Source: Salarias fasciatus | Taxonomy: Eukaryota > Chordata > Actinopteri > Blenniiformes > Blenniidae | Direction: 5' to 3' | Assembly (NCBI RefSeq): GCF_902148845.1 | Contig: NC_043751.1 | Coordinates: forward strand, 19,807,586 to 19,871,585 | Length of the DNA stretch: 64,000 nt | In this document: piece by piece, positions 1 through 13,220 of the stretch | Layout of the letters: every line of letters starts with the position of its first letter | Position numbering within the stretch: the stretch's first letter is position 1 | Program-made: the position numbers and the translations under genes | Notes under the pieces: model-generated | Told to the model about the DNA's origin: nothing | Seen by the model: only the letters and a program-made list of their open reading frames with translations | Database searches by the model: none

Positions 1-3000
1 TTAAGATGTAAGCAGCTTGGCTTATTGGGGATGTGAGAAATCACTGCTGAAGTCTTACGTTCGCTCTGATTCCACCTCCCAGCACTGAACATGCAGTTTT
101 GGTCATTAAGTAACCCGGTGAGGTGAGTCTGTGTGACCACAGGCCAACAGCTTCCTTAGCGACACATTCCTCAGTAACAAACAAAGAAAACAATCATAAA
201 AAAAAAAACAAGCCACAGCCAGCATTTTGCCACTGAGGTCAATAGTTTTGAGGGGTATAAAAAAAGGGAAATAAAATGTGTTTGAGTATCGTATGAAAAG
301 CATATTATTGTGGCACCCGCAGGGCGTTGCACCAGCAGAGCTGAATTTGTTCAAGCTGCAGAGACATCAAACGCTCTCTCGAAAAAAAAAAATCAGTTTT
401 AACTTCATTTTAGTCGAACAAAATAATTTTTTTAATGTAAATTTCATCATCACAGGCAGTTCTTTGAACTGCATTTAAAACTAATTTGCCATTTTCACTT
501 GTATTACATTGAACAAACAAATGTTAACTCATTTTTATAAGAGTTACTCAAGGGAGTCGACGAGCGTCATGATTATATCTATCTTCAAGAGTGATATATT
601 GTTCAAGCCCACAGCTTGTGTAGTTTTTGGAGGCTGCTAACTACCAGTGTACCTCCAAACTCTCCTCTGCCAGCTGAGCAGCAGCCAACCGCCACAGGCA
701 GTGTCTTCTTTGGTTTATCCTCCAGCAAGAGACAAGTGACACCACAAAAAAAAAAAAAAAGTAGGTGATATTAAAGTGTTATGAATACCAGACAATAAGT
801 GATTTATTGGTGCTACATTACTAACACATTTCTAACTTTATTCAGTCTGATCATGTTCGCCTGTACCTGCAAAGGCACGTTTTTTTCTCTTCTGTCAGTT
901 TTCACTTCCTTCAACAGTGAAATTCTGAAAGGTAGCAAGTCACGAGGTACAGAGTCCCAGCAGAAGGCCAACCGGCTGATGGTATTGATCATGGCTGCAA
1001 GGACACCCTTGTCCGCGTTGACCTCTCGTGCACCCAGATGAACCCAACTGTTAAATCCAGTGAGTTTTAAAGACCCGTTCGTATCAGCGTGGGAACATGA
1101 AGAAAGCTTGTTTTGATGTAGCATTATCAGTGATCAGTGTCTTCTGCATTTCAGCTTCTTCAGCTCCCATTTTTTTCAAACATAAAAAGACTTTTTTTTT
1201 TTTTTTTTTTAAGAAGACTGAACCTGAGCTTCACCAATACAGACTCAGACCTGCTTTCCTGCAGCAGCTGATGCTCTCCTGTGAGAATGAATGCACACTT
1301 TCAGCATTGTGCACAAAAGCCCACACTAGAAAGTTCCCAGTGTTCGGCGCGAGCAAGGCGATGTGGCATTCAGAAGGCCATCTGGCTGTATTATTTTACA
1401 TATTCTTTCACCACAAAAACGTGGCGTTCTTGTGTTTCATGCGGCGCTTCAGCGATCTTTTCTGACGAGAACACAGCAAGAGGGTTTAGTTCCTCTTTCA
1501 CTCGTTGTGCAGAAACTGCAAGTGTTTGTCCGCTCCCATTGGGTGTCGAGAACAACAGAAGCCATACGAGACAGCGAGGGAACCTGCGGCAGCCGCCATT
1601 TCTATGAGCGAACTTCTGTGAAGATATATCAAGCAGCTGTAGAAGCCATCAGCGCTTTGAAAATCTCACTCTGAAGTGTCTCTCTGTGGCTGCAGCAATG
1701 TACGTTCCCGAATCCCAAACACCAACCCCCGGTGCACGGCGTCCAGACAGCACCCTGTCTGGCAGCGACATGATGTTCTCAGGCAGGAACAGCCATTTGA
1801 TTGGCCCTCTTCACTTGTGTTTGTGATGGAAGAGGTGCTCTTTAAACGCGGGACAGCCTGACCGCGGTAACAAAGCAGCCGGGGTTGTTGTGTCAGGGCT
1901 CTCGAGACAGACAGGAAAACAAGTTCCCTTCCCCCCCGCAACTTACAGGACTGTCAAGGCATCACGGCTCAAGAGGGTTTAGTTTTATCTTCTGTGGGCC
2001 GGGAGGGAAAGATTGGAGGAGGATGACGGCCACTTTTGAATGGCATGAACCCACAGCCAAAAAAAGAGAAAACAAATATCAAATGCATGAGTTTTTGGAT
2101 AAAGGAGGACAAGAAGAACGGCAGCACATGCAGGGGGAACACGCAAAACACACACTCCTCTCTAGCTTTCAATCAAAATAAAATGATCATAAAACCGATC
2201 ACTGATTAACTGAGACCTTTAAGGCCTGCTCAGGGAAGAGTTATGTTCCAGTGCAGAGAAGCCAAGCCACTTTTACGATCTCTTATCAATTCCTAAGAAA
2301 AATGACAACTGTGCGTGCAGTCTTCAAGCAAATGAGGCACCGAGTCAAAGGAATAAAAGCCAAGGTGTTGAAGTGGTAATGACTGCAACAGAACACGAGG
2401 TGCTCCAGTGTGGGTGCCACAGCACTCTGGCTTCTTTTTTTTTTTCGTTGTTGTTCTCCAGAGCTTACTCATCCTTACTCACGCACCGGCAGTTGGGACC
2501 CATGACTAATGATGACAAAAGGAGTTTTCACCTGTATAGAAGAAAAGGGGATTAGTCATGCAATAGGTGCACAGGTGTGGAAAAGTAAGCATGTGAGTGA
2601 AACGTGTTTGCCCTCCCGCCCACCCGCCCCAAGCTGCGTGCGACATCCAAGTTTCAGAACGGGTCGAGTGAAACATTGTTTGGCGTTCCTCCGACGGAGG
2701 AATGACAGATGATATATAGTTATCCCATAAACTCTAATGAGTCAGCCGGGCTCAGCTCAGATGAGCAAACATGTTCAAACTACACGTTATCGTCACAAAG
2801 TGCAGCTCGCTGCCAAGCAGGATATACTGGTTACAGTCTTATTGGAAGCTTATCAGGATTCTCCTGTCATAACATTAGCACAAGTCACGCAGGGCAGCGC
2901 GAACAAAGGAGGCAGGATTTTCATTTTTTTATGACTCATGTCGTCACAGAAACTTCATAAAACGGTTTCTGCATAGTTGTAGCATTCGCCAAGTTTTTGA

Positions 3001-4859
3001 TGCCAATTTATTTGACAACCTTGAGAATAAAAGGCTTGAGAGGTTGAGTGCAGGGGCAGTTTCAAATGGTGAATTGTTGTAAAATAAATGAATGCTATTG
3101 AACTGCGTTAAATGAGAAGCTCCAGCTGTCATATGTTGCCTTTACATGACCCACATTGAGGCGCATCTCAGATGTTTTGATCTTTGCGAGGTTAAAACAA
3201 CACATGAAATGCTGCCAAACAAGCTCCTTCCTGCCAGCGACCCCGAGCAGAGGCATCCAAATCACTGTTGTCAGCAACACAACTGGAAACTTCCTCAGAC
3301 GAGAGCAACAGGTTGGTGAATCTCCCTGATAAAGGCCTCAGGCTAGCAACTTACTGCTGCTGCTGTGAATCATTACAGAACGAAGCCTGGCTAGCCATCA
3401 TGCTAAAAGGACACGTCTCTTAATCTGAACTCTCCACAAACACTTGCGAAGAAAGTGTAAAAACAAAAAGAACGTTAAACTAGTTCAACATGGCCGTCCA
3501 TATGTTGTCTCCGCATCTCGACTATCAAGATACGTGCATGCCGGTGCAGCCGCTCATGTGGAAACACTTGGACCAGTGTGTTTTAAAAGGCAGCAGCAGC
3601 AGGTGCACCACAGTCTGGGCAGACGCGATTCCGTGCAGACGCCCAAGAAAGTTTACATGATGGTGTCATGTAGTTGCACTTTTTCAGCGACAGCTCGTAA
3701 GGTGAGATGAACAAAAGGAAAACTGATGTCTGATGGCAGGGAGGGGCACTCGGAGGAACGTTGGGCTCAGAGGGGTGAGGGGAGGTCGCTGCACAAGAGT
3801 TCAAGGAAAGGGTGGGAGGTGTTGTTAGTGATGAAGTTGGGTTTGGTTGTCATCCACCCTCTGCCTCGGCCTCGGCCTCGGGCTGTCAGTGTCCAGCCAC
3901 ACAACAGAGGCACCCTTCTTCAGCGCTATGTTAATCCTGCCCGCCTCCCCCGCCGTAGTCCCAGCTCTCCTCCACAAAGGACAGAGCGCTGCCCAACATC
4001 ACAGTCAAAACATGTTGGATTTTCCGTTGCATAATTTGAGGGAAGGAGACAATTCCCCGTCCCGTGACGCGAGAGTGACGCCTGTCACGCGTGCAGGGTT
4101 GAGTCGGTGAGCGCAGGCTGAAAAATCTACGTCACTCTCTTGACCTTAGGCTGATGCTGAGCCATGACTATGTACTGCCATCATTGTTCCTTCACATCAC
4201 AGTATGGCGGCTTTGTCCGCTCAACACAATGCAGCTCAAAAGAGCAAAGTGAAGCGGACCCAGTTTTGTTTTTGCACCCGCTTGTTGGTCAGTAGTGTCC
4301 CTATTCAGAGAGCATTGATCACTGCAGCGGTTGCAGCGGGACGTGCCTCCCGGGCACCGGCGAGGGGACCTGACTCTGAAATACACTATTCAGCCGGGCG
4401 GTGAGTCTGCAGGCACTGCATTAACTCGCCGTGCTGATGCTATAGACATGACCGTCTCCTTTCTAAAGCCATTCAACAGAAGCACTTAAATGCCATCATT
4501 CAAGGGGAATATCCGGGCTCAGGCTCCAGTCTATGGAAGAGTGGACAGATCTCTACAGAGCACTGGGAAAAAAAAACTGCAAGAAAATCCACATCTACAT
4601 CTACATTGACTTGCTGATGAGTAAAGAAATAACAGTGACATTGTGAAACACGCAGATAAATGTCCTGGCATGATTGTTTAGTAAGTATAATGTCCAAATT
4701 AGCAAGTGATTATAATTACAGAGTCTAAGGGCCCTCACTGTCTGCAAATTATTCATCTGGTATATAGAAGTATGTCACAAAGCAAAGCCACACAACTTGA
4801 AATGAAACAGGCTTTTTTGATGTGTGGGAGGATGAGTCCCCCACCCACCAGCAGAGCGT
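1..4859. other. Intergenic, no gene seen
   Basis: About 4.9 kb of AT-leaning sequence with short A or T runs. Open frames here are short, lack credible splice signals and resemble no protein family I know. No RNA gene or transposon end was recognised. It may hold distal regulatory sequence for trpm1 or for a gene to the left, but nothing shows this directly. Confidence 0.6.
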
Positions 4860-5045
4860 GAACCGCATTGTGCCTCCCACCCTCACTGCACACACTTTGT
4901 CTCACACCAAGTAGCAATGTGTTTGGGCGGATGCCAGATTTTTCTAATGCTTTTTCACAAAACTGGAGATTTGTTGTTGTGATCCACAAAGTTAAACTCT
5001 CCTCTTGCATGTTCAGTGCTTTTATTTGGAAATATGTGGAGGGGT
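4860..5045. repeat. Dispersed repeat, copy A
   Basis: This segment is clearly similar to 28,483-28,655. Both begin with GAACCGCATTG, share CTGCACACACTTTGTCTCAC, then a GGATGCCAGA/AAATGCCAGA block and a GATCCA block at matching spacing. The two copies are diverged and carry small length differences, as expected of an old interspersed element. Terminal inverted repeats and target duplications were not found, so the class is unknown; an old MITE or SINE fragment is likely. Confidence 0.65.
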
Positions 5046-5290
5046 CTTTGTTGATAGTCGGCAAGTGTCGTACCCACAGCTTCACCTAAAAGCTGTTATA
5101 ATTCACATCATGTTTTGTATAATTCAATTAATTATTTTTTCACCAAATACTAGACTTTTCTTAATGCTTTCTTGATATCAAAAACAACAGTGGATTAAAT
5201 CTAGACTGATCAACCTCATTAACCGCGCAGTGAAGGCTTGTCCTTTGGAAATCGCTTGTGATCGTTTTTTAAAAAGATCTAATGTGGCGC

Positions 5291-5333
5291 AGAGGGAGAG
5301 AGAGAGAGAGAGGGAGAGAGAGGGAGAGAGAGG
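5291..5333. repeat. (GA)n microsatellite
   Basis: Purine-only GA/GGGA repeat of about 40 bp, imperfect, just upstream of the GC-rich block that begins near 5,400. Confidence 0.85.
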
Positions 5334-5399
5334 CAGGGTTCAAAGGGGAAACGAGGCTGCATTTCAAAACATACGATTTGCAAAGAGCTCCTGTTACAT

Positions 5400-5920
5400 C
5401 ACATGTCTGTTTTCGCAGCCTCGGCCGGAGTGCGCTCTGAAGTCACCGGGTTCACATGTGGGCGAGGCTCCACGCGGGCTGCACGCCGTGCACGTTTACC
5501 CCCAGCTCGGTGCGTGAACCAGCCTGACCGCAGGGATGCTCCCCGGTGCAGGCGGAGGGAGGAGGGGGGGGATCCCGCTGGGAAACGGTTAAAGTTGCAG
5601 CGTCCCCCTTAAAACTCGGCGTGCGTCGCCGCGCCGTTGCGCGCACCGTCCTCCTGGAAGAAGGTGGGGGGGGGGGGGGGGACGACGCACGCCGGTTTAT
5701 CCTGAAATGACCCCAATGCTGAAGCGAGAACATCCCGTTCCTGAGATATTAATAGTTCCCCTTGCGTCACCTTACTGTGGCGGACCGCGCTCTGCTAGAC
5801 ACGCAACTGAGGCGCAAACTGTGCCAGCAACACATTCTCCTCCGGAGCAAACACGGTTATAAAACAGGTAGTCGTCCTCCTGCAGCTGTCTGCGGCGCGG
5901 CGCGCGCACAACGCGTGATT
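5400..5920 (+). promoter_or_regulatory. GC-rich candidate promoter with TATA box
   Basis: This is the only clearly CpG-rich block in the first 16 kb. It contains a G16 run (5,666-5,681), a CRE-like TGCGTCAC near 5,764 and a TATAAAA at 5,858-5,864 followed by GC-rich sequence with several CGCG. The arrangement resembles a TATA-type promoter firing to the right with a start near 5,890. No first coding exon is visible. A strong CACG|GTAAGT donor at 6,344/6,345 could end a non-coding first exon, possibly an upstream trpm1 5' exon, since an acceptor-like CTTCTGTAG lies at about 16,300, ahead of the trpm1 ATG. That link is inference. Confidence 0.35.
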
Positions 5921-6344
5921 ACCACTTTTTAAAGTGTTACACACGTTGTTATTCAGCTGGCGTGATTGCAAAAACGGGACGTGTGCACGTTGTGGAGTTT
6001 GACTTCATGCATGTACACTAGAAGCTGCTTCAGAAGTATTTGGCGCAAAAAATAAAAAATTAAACAAAATGTTGCAGCGCAGTTTTTGCACCACCAAGGA
6101 GAGCCAGTGAAGATGAGCTGAAAGCTGAAAGCTATAGCCCACAATGCACAATAAGCCATATGTTAGCTCAGTCCCTTCCCCCAATCCTGAAGCCAAGTGA
6201 GGCTACAGCAGCTCCAGAGCCTGGCCCGCATCGCTCCGGAGGGAGGGGGAGAGGTGGGAGGGAGGACACTTTCTGTTGCTATGTTCGCTGGGAGTCTCCT
6301 GTCTGGAGGATCTATGCATGCAGGCTGACTCTGGGCCTGACACG

Positions 6345-8580
6345 GTAAGTTGTATGTAGGTCAACAACAGTGAAACTCCAGAATGAGCTGGAATCAGAGT
6401 GTTTTCCTGCAGCACCGTGACGCTATAGGAGAGAGAAGGAATGAATGAAAGGCAGATACAGTATATCTCAGCCAGTGCTCTCACAAGGTCTAACATTTTT
6501 TCCTGATATGCCATCTCCAGATTGAAGCTGAGTAGCATTTCCACATCTCCATGCCTGCTGCAGCCTGCACCTCCAGATCACACCAAAAAGAAACCAAAAG
6601 GGTAATCCCCACAGGGTGTCCCCCCTGTCCCCCATGTCCCTGAGACTTTTCCTGTTGCTTCAGCCCCCCCAGGCTCTCTAGTGCCCCCAACTGAGGCCTG
6701 CCCCACATTATGAGATCCACCACATTGCAGACAGCTGTACTGGTTCTTCTACCACAGTTTGAGTCGATGAACTAGAACTCTGCACACTTCAAGGCCAAAT
6801 GAACCGTCTGTCACTTTTCGTCAAGTGAAATCATTCCGAGCCACCACATAAACTTATTGTATGACACTACTATTAAACTTAAACGCAAAGCTTTGTTTTA
6901 TTCTTTCAAAATGTAGGTCAAAGTTGTTGTTGATGTTTTTTTTCAAGGCTATTTTATCTGTCGTTTCAGCTGCTTTAGCTGTTCTGAATGCACAGTTTCT
7001 TTCCACATATCCACAAACGTAAACCAGCGTTATTGACAGTGACAGCAAATTACTTTGTCCACTTTGAATGAAACTTTCTACTTTTCCTGAAACCTTTTCT
7101 TAATGTGGATTCATCTGTGGTTAGCTGACTGAAAGGATCGCCTTTGGAGACATTATTTATCTCCTGTTAGGATCATCATGTTAGGATGGAAAACATTCTA
7201 ATGGCCGAACTATTCAGCTTTCCCACATTCGCTGCCTTATGTTGTGATGCCTGAGCCCCTTTTCAAAATGAAATAGAAAACAATTTAAATGTTAAGGAGC
7301 CACTAAAGAGATAGTTTTCTCTTTTCTTTTCTTTTTTTTTTTTTTATTTCACAGTTGCATCAACGTTCCCCATGGATTTATTCAAAAAGTCTGCTGCCAG
7401 AAACCAGGAGAGAAGCCCAAGTGTTGATTATTTTTGTCATTCTTGCAGTTTCAAGGTCAAGAATGAACTTCAGCTTTTAAATGTCAAACATAAATCCGTT
7501 CCACAGTTTCAGCAGCTCAGCGAAGAATGGCCTGGGCGCATGCTGCGTGTGCCTTTGCAGGATGTTTTTCTGTTATGTAAGAATTTTCACCTTTAGCACC
7601 GTTGAGCATCGCGAGTTAGTGATTGCAAAAGGAGACATATTCAGGCTACATCGCTCAGGGATAACTTACTGAATGAGAGTAGATGTATGGATGCAGAGTG
7701 ACATTGAGAAAGATGTTAATGTACAGCACATGGACACGACCGCATGTAACCCGGGAGCCAGTGCTCTTATTTGATTTTCTCTTCAGGCTTGTCACACTGC
7801 ATCAACAACCACAGAACAGCTGCAACCTTGGAGGAAGTTTTCCCGATAAAAACCCCCTTAAAATGACGACACTGCAGTAAATATTTTCGGAGTGGTCTGT
7901 CTGGACTTGATTCAGCGAGTATTTAGACTGTCAGCTCAGGTCTTTAAAGATTTGTCTGCTCCTACAGCACAGACCGATTACCTTAGTATTTGCTTAGTCC
8001 CCCACCACCATCTGTGTTTCAGATCATCCAAGGCAATTCTAATTAGAGTCGCAGGCTAGAGCTCATAGATAATGACGATTCTGCTATGATCAGCAGGATA
8101 AGACAGGTGCTTGTCAACTTGCTTTGACTTGGGCTTTTATGTTCTGGAACACAAGCTGAACAGTGAGCGGGGAGAGTTCAGAACCTCGTTAACCTTTTTT
8201 CCGCTGTTCAGACATATTAGCAGTGATTTCCTCTTATAATCACAGTGAAGTGTAGGGCCGTGTGTCTCTTAGTGCAAGTACAAACTCCAATATCAATGTG
8301 AAAATGTAATATTTTTTCAGTTAAACCATTTATTGCATAATTCATTGATACATTATACAGATTTTCCAGGAGAAGAAAGTAGAATGCTCTCAGAGTGACT
8401 GCCTGGTTATTTTATATTGTTGATTGTAAAAAGGAATTCTGACCTGATGCTCAAGAAAATAACTAACGTCTTATTACCAACAGAAACAGCTTTTCTAAAA
8501 TGCTTTTTAACATTAATCGTCCCATTTTTCTTTGATTCTTCCATTCAGGTGAACATATAAGGGACTGCTCAGTCCACTGA
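6345..8580. other. Intergenic, no gene seen
   Basis: No supportable coding exon, RNA gene or transposon. The only notable item is a T-rich tract near 7,320-7,345. Confidence 0.5.
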
Positions 8581-8587
8581 CATCAGT

Positions 8588-8648
8588 TATGCTGGGGATT
8601 GAACATCCAACCCCTGTAACCTCTTTGTTAAGCCGCTGCCACTTAATA
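8588..8648 (-). repeat. Possible tRNA-derived SINE fragment
   Basis: Read on the minus strand, the segment ends in a B-box-like GTTCAATCC following GGTTGGAT. It is preceded by GTGGCAGCGGCTTAAC, which resembles the worn tRNA-like head of fish SINEs. No complete A box, poly(A) tail or target duplication was found. It could be chance similarity. Confidence 0.35.
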
Positions 8649-11600
8649 TGAGGTCCTCAGTGGTTGCCGGTGGCGTTGGCTCTCGAGTCTCTCCAGATAT
8701 GCTGATCCTGAATCAGTCTCATGAGCAGCTCACAGGACCCGTTTCATCCCAGCTGGTCTAAAAGAAGGAAAAAGCCAGAGCAACAGGATGTGTCAGGCCA
8801 ATCAAGAAGTTCTTTTATCACAAACTGTTCTCAAAAATAAATTCTTTCAATAAGTTATTTGAATGAATAATGCGTATCGACCGTTGACTGGAGCTCATTC
8901 CACCTGATGATGGGTGAAGAGGTTACACCCCTCACAGGAGACTTAGAGAAATATGCAAATTTAATGGCAAAAGGCACAAAACTGGATTTGATCTCTGAAT
9001 GTCTTTACCAAGAGGTGAGTGTTGTAACCCCCATACAACTGTGTTTTGTGCTATTTTATCTTTTTCATTCTAATTTAGCACTCTAAACCTCATTCCTACA
9101 CGATGCGTAGGCCCTACGCTGCTGTTGATTCTGTTGCTTAGTCAGTTGATGGTGGGACAGAATCAGAGCTCGCGGCTTGTGCCAAACATTGGCGTTTCTG
9201 TACAATCCAATAATAGAAACGTTAATGTGGATGATCGAGATCTACAGTGGCATTAACAGTAGACCGTGGCTGAGATGAAGCACTGAAAATATTGACTGTT
9301 TTTCACACGTAATGCTTGGTAATCCCACTCACAGCAGAACTTGGCCGAGGTTTGCAATCAAACAAGTACAGCAACATTTATTGACCGTGCTGGTTTACTT
9401 TCAGCTCTGACGTTCATTAACATGTACTGAAGCGTCGTCTTGGTCAGTTGCGGCGACAGCTGAGTCATGCGGCTTCAGTTCCTGGTGTCAAAGTGTTGAT
9501 CAGCATTTCTTTTTGCCTGCCTGTTCCCACCGTGCACCATGCAGTGCTATTGCAGGGCTGCTGGGATCTCTCTTTGATCGCGTCGTGCCCGTCCCTCAGA
9601 AAGGTCAGGGAAAGTGTGGAGGAAATAAGGCTTTAAAGAACGAATCCCACATCTGGTTGTTTGGATGGTGGCCGATAAGCTGATTTTGGACGTTGACGCA
9701 GCTGAGCAGCAGGACACAACACCGCTTCTCTCAGTGAGAAAAATCTGTTTCTCGGCTCTCAGGGAAAGTACAGACTCTGCAGCCACAAGTATTAAAGTTT
9801 ATAAAAGCCTGCTGATCAAAGAAGGGAGGCTCAGTCCAGGTCACGATGACAGATTCTGAGAAGAATTCAGTTGTTGGAAGTAACTTCCTGGCAAGTTGAG
9901 AGAGTTGTTGTTTTACAGCCTCTCTGCAGCATATGGATTCCCGGTTAACCTTCGCGTGGGCCCCAGGTCAGTCTCTGACATTCCTCTTTGCCAGCATAAT
10001 ATAGATATGCACACCGGTTCGGGGATTCATGAAATGCAGCCCTCCCAGGGGACGGATTTCTAGGAACAGTTTTGCTTTTCCGCTGCGCAGCGAGCCAAGC
10101 CTGCCAGGAGGAGCAGAGCGCCGGGCCTTCACAGCCCCCTGCCCCGGCGCTCAGCAGTGAAGATGTCAGCCACAAGCGGAGCTACAGTCTGCCACGCCTC
10201 CTTCCTGTCCACTTCCCCAAAATCCATTTTGTGCTGACTGCAGAGTCGAGAGAGACCACTCACAACAGGATCGGATGATGAGATTAGTTTTTATTGTCAT
10301 TGCAACATTTCACTAGGGAACAGAAAAAACCCTCCTGAAACTGGTATTCTTTATCTTTTATTTTGTTTTTAACATAGTTTTGGTGATCAGCAACAAGTAA
10401 GAAAGATGTGGATGAGCTGCAAAAGCGGGAGTATCACAAAGCTGAATCTGCTTGCAGTTAGCAACTATGAACTGGTCTGACTGCACCAAGGAAAGGATTT
10501 CTTGTTCGCAGATTCAATGAGGAAACTTCCTTTAAAGAGAAGTTACATGCTCGTTCCCTGTATGGTAAATTAGCAATTGTCTGGAGCTTCAAATTAAAAG
10601 TGAGGCTATTTTCATTCAGAACATTGGTCCACGCCCATCAACTGTACCCTTTTGTCAATTGAGGAAGTACAGATCGGGTTTTTACTGTGTTATGCTTAAT
10701 AAGAGGGTATTATGCCAGGAGCTCACAACACGTCTTGACATGATCTACTTGTAACCAACCTCTAAAGACCATTTCCTGTCGTGAAACTCACACAGAGTGC
10801 CCAATCTGGCGAAGGAGACGAAATGTCTGCACTCGTGCATCATTCCCGCGTTGTGTTATCTGCCTCTGCACATATAATCTCCTTTTATTACGCGTGTCTC
10901 TCCAACTGTGCACATGTTATCAGCTGAGTATTTATTCTCCTCTGCAGCACTGAGGGAGCGCACGCACCTGAAGCACCAAGGTCTCAGGTGAGGGTGTAGT
11001 CTGTTTCCATAGCAACCAGGTCAAACACTGGGTTGTTCAGTGACTAAAAACACACACAAATTGTCTTTCTTTTGTGATTGTAGGTCACTGCAGATCGCTC
11101 AGATAAAAGCCGGTGTGCTTCATGCCCACAGGTTCCTGCGGTTATTCTGTTCCCTGCATTTAAATATTTGGGTTTCTTTGCCAGAGGCTGTGCCTGTAAG
11201 CGCTTCAACAGGAACAAAGGACTCCCATACCACAGCCGAACCAAACAGAGGAACACGATTTCTCCCTAGAACAACATCTCCTTCCAGAAAATCACATGTG
11301 GAAGTAGTTTCGCCCTAACCTGCTTTCCAGCTGTTGGCATTAATCCATCTGTCTTAAATGATGAGATTAGTCACACAAGACATTTACAAATTAACAAGTA
11401 AAACAACTCAAGGTAAATTGAACTTGATGCAAAACAGGAAACTGGAACATAAAAAAAAGTGGAGTGGCCCAGTGTACTTTTTCTGTTTGTGCTTGCAGCA
11501 TTTTCTTGTGGTTCTGGCAGTAGGGACGGGTCTAAAATACAAATAACCTCTGAGACAACCTGACAGAATTAAAGCACAAAGGTTTTCCTACAAGCACTCT

Positions 11601-12284
11601 GCGACCCCCTGGTTTGAGTTATGCATGGTGTCCCTGACCGTTCTGAATGCTGGAGCGCCATCTTGTGGCTGAAACGAAGCACTCTGTGTTCTGCTTGTTC
11701 TTTGGCTGTGGAGGAGCTTGAAGCAGACAGAGCTCTACAGAACACAGTGTACTCCAAGGTGATGCACAGCTGTGTTACATGAAACCCAGGAGTCTGTCTA
11801 TAATGTGCCCCAGGCCGTGACACTGGATCTTATGAAACACACACACACACAACATACAGGCTGACTGAACTGATATGAGATTATAAAAGTGGCCTGAGTT
11901 CCATTTCATTCATTAAAAGTTCGGTTTATTTTAAGCCTGCAGTGCAGGTCTTTTGTCTGAAAGTGAGTGTAATGACAAAAACACTGTCAGGTGCGTACGT
12001 CAGCAGCTCTAATGGAACACCCACTGCTGCTGCCTTCGCAGCCGTGAAACAAAAGATGTCATTTGAATTCAAAATTCACTCTGTTACTGCTGGTAAAATC
12101 CAGAGATAACAAAAGAGTTGTGTATTGCATGCAAGATATATTCGGTTTGGCTATATTTAAGCTTTTGTAGTATTAAATGATCTGGACAGTGTACAAGTAC
12201 TTCATCTGAACCTGTAAAACTGAACTTAAAATCATTGAAAGATGTAAAGATTCAGCATTGTGTTGTAGTGGTCAGCACTGTCAC

Positions 12285-12288
<4 letters not shown>
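8649..12288. other. Intergenic, no gene seen
   Basis: Roughly 3.6 kb without a supportable gene. A CTCF-like motif at 11,654-11,668 is listed separately. Short ORFs here lack homology that I can recognise. Confidence 0.5.
11654..11668 (-). promoter_or_regulatory. CTCF-like motif (one mismatch)
   Basis: The minus strand reads CCACAAGATGGCGCT. This fits the CTCF core CCASYAGRKGGCRSY except at the fifth position. A single motif match is weak evidence for occupancy. Confidence 0.3.

Positions 12289-12371
<83 letters not shown>
12289..12371. repeat. (TG)n microsatellite
   Basis: About 41 uninterrupted TG units. The downstream flank is an interspersed fish repeat, so the array probably grew from that element's end. 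Confidence 0.95.
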
Positions 12372-12372
<1 letters not shown>

Positions 12373-12640
12373 CTTGTCGATACTCAGTTGTGACGACCAC
12401 AGGACCAAAATGAGTTTTAAACCAACATGTCTGCTGGTCCTCACTTTTCAACTGACCTTTTTGAGGGTTAAGACATGATTTTTGCGTCAGGGTTTAAATT
12501 TGGTTTAGGTTAGTTTTAGGATACGGGTTCAGGTTCAGCATTATTGTTTTTATGGTTAGGGTAAGGGTAAGGGGCCAGGAAATGCATTATTTCAATGAAT
12601 GTCCTCACAACGACAGAATTACAAATGTGTGTGAATGTTT
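12372..12640. repeat. Microsatellite-associated fish interspersed repeat
   Basis: The segment contains GACCACAGGACCAAAATGAG, a degenerate GGTTAGGGTAAGGGTAAGGG block, then GAATGTCCTCACAACGACAG and ACAAATGTGTGTG. I recall this arrangement, with 'tcctcacaa' blocks flanking a TTAGGG-like core next to (TG)n, as a common fish repeat. The class is uncertain and no autonomous coding part is present. Confidence 0.6.
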
Positions 12641-12644
12641 GTAA

Positions 12645-12850
12645 GTTCTGCTAGCAGTAAATTGTCCATAGGTGCAAATGTTTGTGAATTTCTCTCTCTC
12701 TCTTAAATTAGTTTAAAAGACTGCTGACCTGTTCTGTGTGCCTCTCCTTTGGCCCTGTTTGGGCTGGGATTTGCTCAAAGCCTTCGAAGCCTTTACATGT
12801 TGTCCAAGTTTTTGGAAATTCAAGTGTATGTTAAAAGATGGATGGATTGT
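12645..12850 (+). repeat. SINE/LINE-type 3' tail
   Basis: AAATTGTCCATAGGTG, then GACCTGTTCTGTGTG, GCTGGGATTTGCTC and a final GATGGATGGAT follow, in order and spacing, the degenerate consensus of a retroposon tail that is very common in fish. Heavily diverged and non-coding. Confidence 0.55.
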
Positions 12851-13101
12851 AATCATTGCCATATAAAGTCATTTTAAAAATATGGTGAAAAGTAATTATA
12901 TTCACTAAAGCGTGAAACTAATTCAGATTTTTTTTGTTTGTTTTGTTTTGGGAAAACAGGTTACGTCAGCATCATGGAGTCATTTTTCAAGACTCCATAA
13001 CCTTTGATTAGATGCGACAGATTACAAAAGTGTGTCAGTAATACCACACAGTTCAACCTTAGCAGTCCAGCACACTAAAATCAGAAACTAATAACAATCA
13101 G

Positions 13102-13220
13102 CAGTGTTGGGCAAGTTACTTTTGAAAATTAATTTATTTCTTCCAAACACTGAGTTAGAAACTGATTTATAATATTTTAAACATAACTAGTTATTAGGCA
13201 AAGTAACTATTACAGTACTT
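13102..13220 (+). mobile_element. hAT-type MITE fragment, left end
   Basis: It begins CAGTGTTGGGCAAGTTACTT, a well-known terminus of non-autonomous hAT-type elements in fish. It continues with diverged versions of the family's internal blocks (CTTCCAAA, GAGTTAG, AACTAGTTA, GGCAAAGTAACTATTAC). The opposite terminus was not found, so this is a truncated copy. No transposase is encoded. Confidence 0.7.

Noticed and set aside
12232-12478. Cys/Val and Thr/His repeat ORFs
   Set aside because: Translations of the TG microsatellite.
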